The notes under the pieces: generated by a model | What the model saw: the letters and a program-made list of their open reading frames with translations, nothing else | Database searches by the model: none | What the model was told of the DNA's origin: nothing | Translations under genes and position numbers: made by a program | DNA from: an uncultured Clostridia bacterium | Lineage (GTDB): Bacteria; Bacillota; Clostridia; Oscillospirales; Acutalibacteraceae | Length of the DNA: 35,889 bases | Assembly: GCA_904399395.1 (NCBI GenBank) | Contig: CAJFPJ010000063.1 | Span: 1 to 35,889, forward strand | Reading direction: 5' to 3' | Shown: positions 32,475-35,889 of the stretch, piece by piece | How positions within the stretch are numbered: position 1 is the stretch's first letter | How the letters are laid out: every line of letters starts with the position of its first letter

Positions 32475-32503
32475 CTTGCCAGAGGCCGTGTTTTATGCTA
32501 TTA
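32475..32503 (+). promoter_or_regulatory. Promoter of yebC
   Basis: -35 TTGCCA (32475-32480), a 17-base spacer and -10 TATTAT (32498-32503) preceded by TGC (extended -10). The start would be about 80 bases before the yebC ATG. Confidence 0.65.
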
Positions 32504-32588
32504 TAAAATGCAGTCCTTTATATATAAGGTATGCGGATACAGAAGGGAAAACAGAGAGTTTTCAAATTTATTTTCCAGGAGGATTCAT

Positions 32589-33338
32589 ATGTCTGGCCAT
32601 TCGAAATGGAATAATATTAAAAGGAAAAAAGAAAAAACAGATGGTGCCAAGGCAAAGATTTTTACAAAAATCGGCCGTGAACTGGCGGTGGCTGTAAAAG
32701 AAGGGGGCGGACCGGATCCTGCTTCCAATTCCAAACTGAAAGATTGCATCGCAAAAGCGAAAGCGGCTAACGTTCCCAACGATAATATTGAAAGGATCAT
32801 TCGTAAGGCCGCTGGCGACAATGACGGTGCCAAATATGAAAATATCACCTATGAGGGATACGGCCCCAGTGGTGTAGCCGTGATTGTCGAGGCTCTCACT
32901 GATAACCGGAATCGTACGGCTGCGGACGTGCGCCATTATTTTGATAAATTCGGTGGGAATCTGGGTACTACCGGTTGTGTTTCCTTCCTGTTTGAAGAGA
33001 AGGGCGTCATTGTGATCGAAAAAGAGGGTCGCGACGAGGATACAGTGATGGAAGATGCTCTGGAAGCCGGAGCTTCGGATTTTCAGGCGGATGAAGATGT
33101 GTTTGAAATTTCCACTCTTCCGGATGACTTCAGTGGCGTCCGAGAGGATTTGGAAAATAAAGGCTACGAATTTGTTTCTGCGGAAGTAGAAATGGTTCCC
33201 ACAACATATACTACACTTGCTGATGAGGAATCTCAGACCAAGATGCAGAAGCTTCTGGACGCACTGGAGGATAACGATGACGTGCAGAATGTCTGGCATA
33301 ACTGGGATGCTCCGGAGAGCGATGACGACGAAGACTGA
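32589..33338 (+). CDS. yebC: YebC/TACO1 family protein
   Basis: A member of the conserved YebC family, described as transcriptional regulators and, in more recent work, as ribosome-associated translation factors that ease stalling at proline runs. The 249 residues begin [24 protein letters not shown], the family signature, followed by [32 protein letters not shown]-type sequence, [10 protein letters not shown] and a C-terminal acidic end. I chose the ATG at 32589 behind CCAGGAGGA; a longer open frame to 32508 lacks homology. It lies 42 bases before the pseudokinase gene and is probably co-transcribed with it. Confidence 0.96.
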   Translation: MSGHSKWNNIKRKKEKTDGAKAKIFTKIGRELAVAVKEGGGPDPASNSKLKDCIAKAKAANVPNDNIERIIRKAAGDNDGAKYENITYEGYGPSGVAVIVEALTDNRNRTAADVRHYFDKFGGNLGTTGCVSFLFEEKGVIVIEKEGRDEDTVMEDALEAGASDFQADEDVFEISTLPDDFSGVREDLENKGYEFVSAEVEMVPTTYTTLADEESQTKMQKLLDALEDNDDVQNVWHNWDAPESDDDED

Positions 33339-33380
33339 TTTTGCTGCACGAAGGTTTCTGGCAGCGCAGGAGGGACGCCT

Positions 33381-35057
33381 ATGGCTGATATTAATCAATT
33401 ATGTATGAATTGTATGTCTTCTCTGGAGGGGAAGAATGTCTGCCCTGTGTGCGGCCACAGTGTAGAGGAGCCGCAGTCTGCCAATGCGCTGGCCCTGAAG
33501 ACAATTTTGCAAAATCGGTATGTTGTAGGAAGAGTAAAATCTTGCAATAGCGAGGGAATCACTTATATTGGGTATGATACGGTGCTTCACGCTCCCATTG
33601 AGCTGCGGGAATTTTTTCCGGCAACACTTTGCAGCCGGGCCCCCGGTGGCACAATTCTTGTGAATTCCGGCAGTGAAGTAAGATATGACGAGTGCCTTTC
33701 ATACTTTCTCAGCTGTTCCAGAGAGGTGGCCCATGTGCGGGAGTTTCCTGCCATCACCCAGCTCTATGATATTTTTGAAGAGAACAATACGGCGTATACA
33801 GTGGCGGAATGGGTGGAGTCCATCCCTCTTCGGTATTTTGTGGAGCGCAGCGGCGGCTCTCTCAGTTGGAATGATGCCCGGCAACTGTTTATGCCTGTCC
33901 TTTCTGCGTTGAGTGCTATCCATTCCACCGGCATGAACCATTTGGGCATATCTCCGGATTCCCTTCGGATCATGCAAGATGGCCGGATGAAGCTGACGGA
34001 GTTTTGTATTCCTGCCGTTCGTATGACCGGCAGAGAGCTTCCTGCGGATCTCTATGCCGGCTGTGCTGCCCTGGAGCAGTATTTGCCTGGGGTATCGGCC
34101 GGGGAATATACGGACGTGTATGGATTTGCAGCTTCTCTCTTTTTTGCGCTGACAGGCGTTATGCCGAAGCCTGCTATACAGCGTAAGGAGGATCCCAGGC
34201 TGTTGATTCCCAGTTCACTTCTGAAGAGTATTCCGCCACATGTGATAAGTGCTCTGGCGAATGCACTGCAGGTTTCCCCCGAAAACAGAACATCTACTTT
34301 TGAACGGCTTCGGGCAGAGCTTTCTGCTTCTCCCACCGTCACTATTGAAACAGCGAGCCTGCAGCATATACCGCCCGTTTATCCTTCGCAGACGCCTCCA
34401 CCGGTGAGAAGAAAGGGTAGTGTTCCTCCTTTTGTTTGGGTGCTGGTTTCCTGCGTGTGCTGCCTTATTGTGTTGGCAGTAATTGGTGTGATCTGGATTT
34501 CTTCTCAGAATACTGGTGGCACTTCTTCTTCAGAGGTTTCTTCTGCCTCTTCTGAGGATTCCTCTGAGCTTACGTCGGAGATAAGCTCAGAGATCGATTC
34601 TTCCAGCGCAGAAAGCGCAGATATGATTGATGTCCCCAATCTGGTAGGGCAGAAATATGAAGATGTAGCAGAAGCGGCTAAGGGGAAAGAGTATCAGGTC
34701 CTTACTGCTGCCAATAGGCAGTTCAGCGACACAGTTCCTGAGGGAAGTATTATTTCCCAAACACCTGAGGCTGGTGATGGGGCAAAAATGTCTAAAGGAA
34801 CAGCGGTAGTGGTGGTGATCAGTCAGGGGCCTGCTATCCGCGAACTACCGGAAATAGAGGGGATGGATTTGGCTGCTGCTTCCACTGCAGTGGCTGATCA
34901 GGGTTTTGTTCCCTCTAAGGTGGAGGAATACAGCGATACTGTAGCAGCTGGCTTGGCCGTGGGATATCAAGGAGTCAAGGCCGGTGATGAAATGCCTTAC
35001 GGTTCCCAGGTTTTGATTGTCATCAGCAAAGGGCCGGATCCTTCTAAATCTGAATAA
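33381..35057 (+). CDS. Membrane PASTA protein with zinc ribbon and kinase-like domain lacking catalytic residues
   Basis: A 558-residue protein. The domains in order are a zinc ribbon (C8-x2-C11, C21-x2-C24), a Ser/Thr-kinase-like domain (about 46-310), a membrane helix (about 350-373), a Ser/Glu-rich linker (about 376-413) and two PASTA repeats outside the cell (about 415-483 and 484-551). The kinase domain keeps the fold markers (LREFFP, NHLGISPDSL, the ALEQY activation segment, TDVYGFAASLFFALTG). It has R76 where the ATP-binding Lys of I-K-E-x-F-P is expected, H-L-G (187-189) for H-R-D, and E-F-C (207-209) for D-F-G. It is therefore probably a pseudokinase that senses cell-wall fragments or scaffolds another kinase (inference). 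GGAGGG precedes the ATG. Confidence 0.85.
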   Translation: MADINQLCMNCMSSLEGKNVCPVCGHSVEEPQSANALALKTILQNRYVVGRVKSCNSEGITYIGYDTVLHAPIELREFFPATLCSRAPGGTILVNSGSEVRYDECLSYFLSCSREVAHVREFPAITQLYDIFEENNTAYTVAEWVESIPLRYFVERSGGSLSWNDARQLFMPVLSALSAIHSTGMNHLGISPDSLRIMQDGRMKLTEFCIPAVRMTGRELPADLYAGCAALEQYLPGVSAGEYTDVYGFAASLFFALTGVMPKPAIQRKEDPRLLIPSSLLKSIPPHVISALANALQVSPENRTSTFERLRAELSASPTVTIETASLQHIPPVYPSQTPPPVRRKGSVPPFVWVLVSCVCCLIVLAVIGVIWISSQNTGGTSSSEVSSASSEDSSELTSEISSEIDSSSAESADMIDVPNLVGQKYEDVAEAAKGKEYQVLTAANRQFSDTVPEGSIISQTPEAGDGAKMSKGTAVVVVISQGPAIRELPEIEGMDLAAASTAVADQGFVPSKVEEYSDTVAAGLAVGYQGVKAGDEMPYGSQVLIVISKGPDPSKSE

Positions 35058-35074
35058 TTCGGTATAGATATTTT

Positions 35075-35110
35075 AAACAGGGTGTTGTTGTTCGGACAAT
35101 GCCCTGTTTT
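35075..35110 (+). terminator. Terminator after the pseudokinase gene
   Basis: AAACAGGG...CCCTGTTT with partial further pairing (TTGT/ACAA) inside, followed by TTGG. It lies 17 bases after the stop. The T-run is short, so efficiency is uncertain. Confidence 0.6.
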
Positions 35111-35170
35111 GGTATATATGAAACCCGGGAAAGATGATATTCTGGGTGGATAGGAAAGGAAGGGATTGGT

Positions 35171-35638
35171 ATGATTCAAACGACGCTTTGTTACTTGGAA
35201 AAAGACGGAAGCTATCTTATGCTACACCGGGTCAGCAAAAAAAACGATGTTAACCACGATAAATGGATTGGAGTAGGCGGCAAATTTGAGCCGGGAGAAA
35301 CACCTGAGGAGTGCCTTTTGCGTGAGGTCAGAGAGGAGACAGGTCTCTCTCTGGTGGATTATAACTTCCGGGGCATCCTGACATTTATATGCGATAAGCA
35401 GGAGCCGGAGTATATCTTTCTTTTTACTTCATCTTCTTTTACAGGAGAGCTGAAGGAATGCGACGAGGGAGTTCTGGAATGGGTGGAAAAATCGAAAATT
35501 AAAGATCTAGAACTCTGGGAAGGAGATAAAGAGATGTTCCGCCTTCTGGAAGAGAGAAAACAGGTTTTTTCTCTGAAGCTTCGCTATGAAGGGGATAAGC
35601 TCCTGGAGTGCTCAGAATGGGGAAGGTATGAACACTGA
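35171..35638 (+). CDS. Nudix hydrolase (MutT/8-oxo-dGTP diphosphatase type)
   Basis: A 155-residue Nudix protein. The Nudix box G-x5-E-x7-R-E-x2-E-E-x-G is complete, running from GGKFEPGE at about residue 36 to REVREETGL. The LMLHRVSKKNDVNHDKWIGVGG start and the LELWEGDK end resemble Firmicute 8-oxo-dGTP diphosphatases (MutX/YtkD-like), which cleanse oxidised nucleotides. The substrate is not certain from sequence. GGAAAGGAAGGGA precedes the ATG. Confidence 0.9.
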   Translation: MIQTTLCYLEKDGSYLMLHRVSKKNDVNHDKWIGVGGKFEPGETPEECLLREVREETGLSLVDYNFRGILTFICDKQEPEYIFLFTSSSFTGELKECDEGVLEWVEKSKIKDLELWEGDKEMFRLLEERKQVFSLKLRYEGDKLLECSEWGRYEH

Positions 35639-35889
35639 ACGCCGGAGAAAAGGCCCCTGTTTAGGCGTGGTGGTAAATAAAGGAGGAGAATATAAAAAGT
35701 GTGCATATCGGGAAATATACGATTGGATTTCAAGAGTGTATAATGCCAAGGTCTTGTATTTCACCGATTGAATTTCCCGGGAGAGGCAGGCATTTCTATA
35801 AAAAATAAATATCCCCCGGCGAATGAACTGTTCCAGAAGGAATAGACAGAAATAAAACCACCATATGTAGGATAGGGAAGGATTACGCA
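35639..35889. other. Window end, no clear gene
   Basis: An AAAGGAGGAG ribosome-binding-like sequence at 35680-35689 is followed by GTG at 35701, opening a 36-codon frame (35701-35811) without recognisable similarity. A 47-codon frame from ATG 35628 overlaps the Nudix end but has poor spacing to its purine-rich site. Neither is convincing. The window ends in AGGGAAGGA, which may be the ribosome binding site of the next gene. Confidence 0.3.

Larger units (their letters stand above)
32051..32588. other. Intergenic region between the activase and yebC genes
   Basis: 538 bases holding two divergent promoters (32159-32188 minus, 32475-32503 plus), a 9-bp-arm palindrome (32327-32349) and a small CCGGAA-CTTC-TTCCGG hairpin (32422-32437). 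ACTCTCCAA (32074-32082, in the activase leader) is inverted as TTGGAGAGT (32175-32183, inside the activase promoter spacer). I see no gene with a ribosome binding site in it. Confidence 0.6.

Noticed and set aside
32508-32588. N-terminal extension of YebC
   Set aside because: The family begins at the [11 protein letters not shown] motif, and the AGGAGG lies directly before the ATG at 32589.

Overview
The window looks like a chromosomal segment of a strictly anaerobic, fermentative Firmicute of the class Clostridia, probably a gut-type Oscillospirales or Lachnospirales member. The reasons are a six-subunit Rnf complex in the clostridial order C-D-G-E-A-B, AGGAGG-type ribosome binding sites before almost every gene, a CIRCE heat-shock operator, 2-hydroxyacyl-CoA dehydratase-type activase proteins, a zinc-ribbon/PASTA kinase-like protein and moderate GC. 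I cannot name the species from sequence alone. No phage, insertion sequence, CRISPR array or plasmid origin was seen.

Layout. 1-7245 (minus strand): a tRNA-Leu(CAA) at the edge, then, read from right to left, one long operon apbE - NusG-domain-II protein - Gx-type membrane protein - rnfC-D-G-E-A-B, closed by a terminator at 161-199. ApbE would attach FMN to RnfG and RnfD, and Rnf couples ferredoxin oxidation by NAD+ to an ion gradient. 7246-8121: a gene-poor stretch with a well-formed promoter running straight into a 111-bp tandem repeat (2.8 copies) made of hairpins. 8122-10483: trmB, a secreted M23 peptidase and a convergent hsp20 gene whose upstream DNA carries a CIRCE operator and a cloverleaf-like leader. 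10930-15340 (plus): a nucleoside salvage operon deoB-deoD-deoC-cdd-pdp, which turns nucleosides into free bases and deoxyribose phosphate, and the latter into acetaldehyde and glyceraldehyde-3-phosphate. Its DeoD has altered catalytic residues.

15474-18683: an ABC exporter and a cyclophilin in one minus-strand unit, then two divergent XRE-type regulators with a shared pair of inverted operators. 18761-25179: glycan and repair genes: a GH2 glycosidase, exonuclease III, and an AraC regulator divergent from a GH63-like glycosidase that it probably controls. 25281-32050 (minus): a UDP-sugar pyrophosphorylase, mscL, a lipoprotein of unknown function, and a two-gene unit encoding a very large double-ATPase activase with a partner of the HgdB/DUF2229 type, read from a near-consensus promoter. 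No acyl-CoA metabolism genes are nearby. 32589-35638 (plus): yebC, a membrane PASTA protein whose kinase-like domain lacks the catalytic residues, and a Nudix hydrolase.

Most genes are ordinary housekeeping or metabolic genes. The items most worth a second look are the 111-bp array with its promoter, the cloverleaf-like hsp20 leader, the zinc-ribbon pseudokinase, the DeoD substitutions, the divergent XRE operators and the activase pair of unknown substrate.
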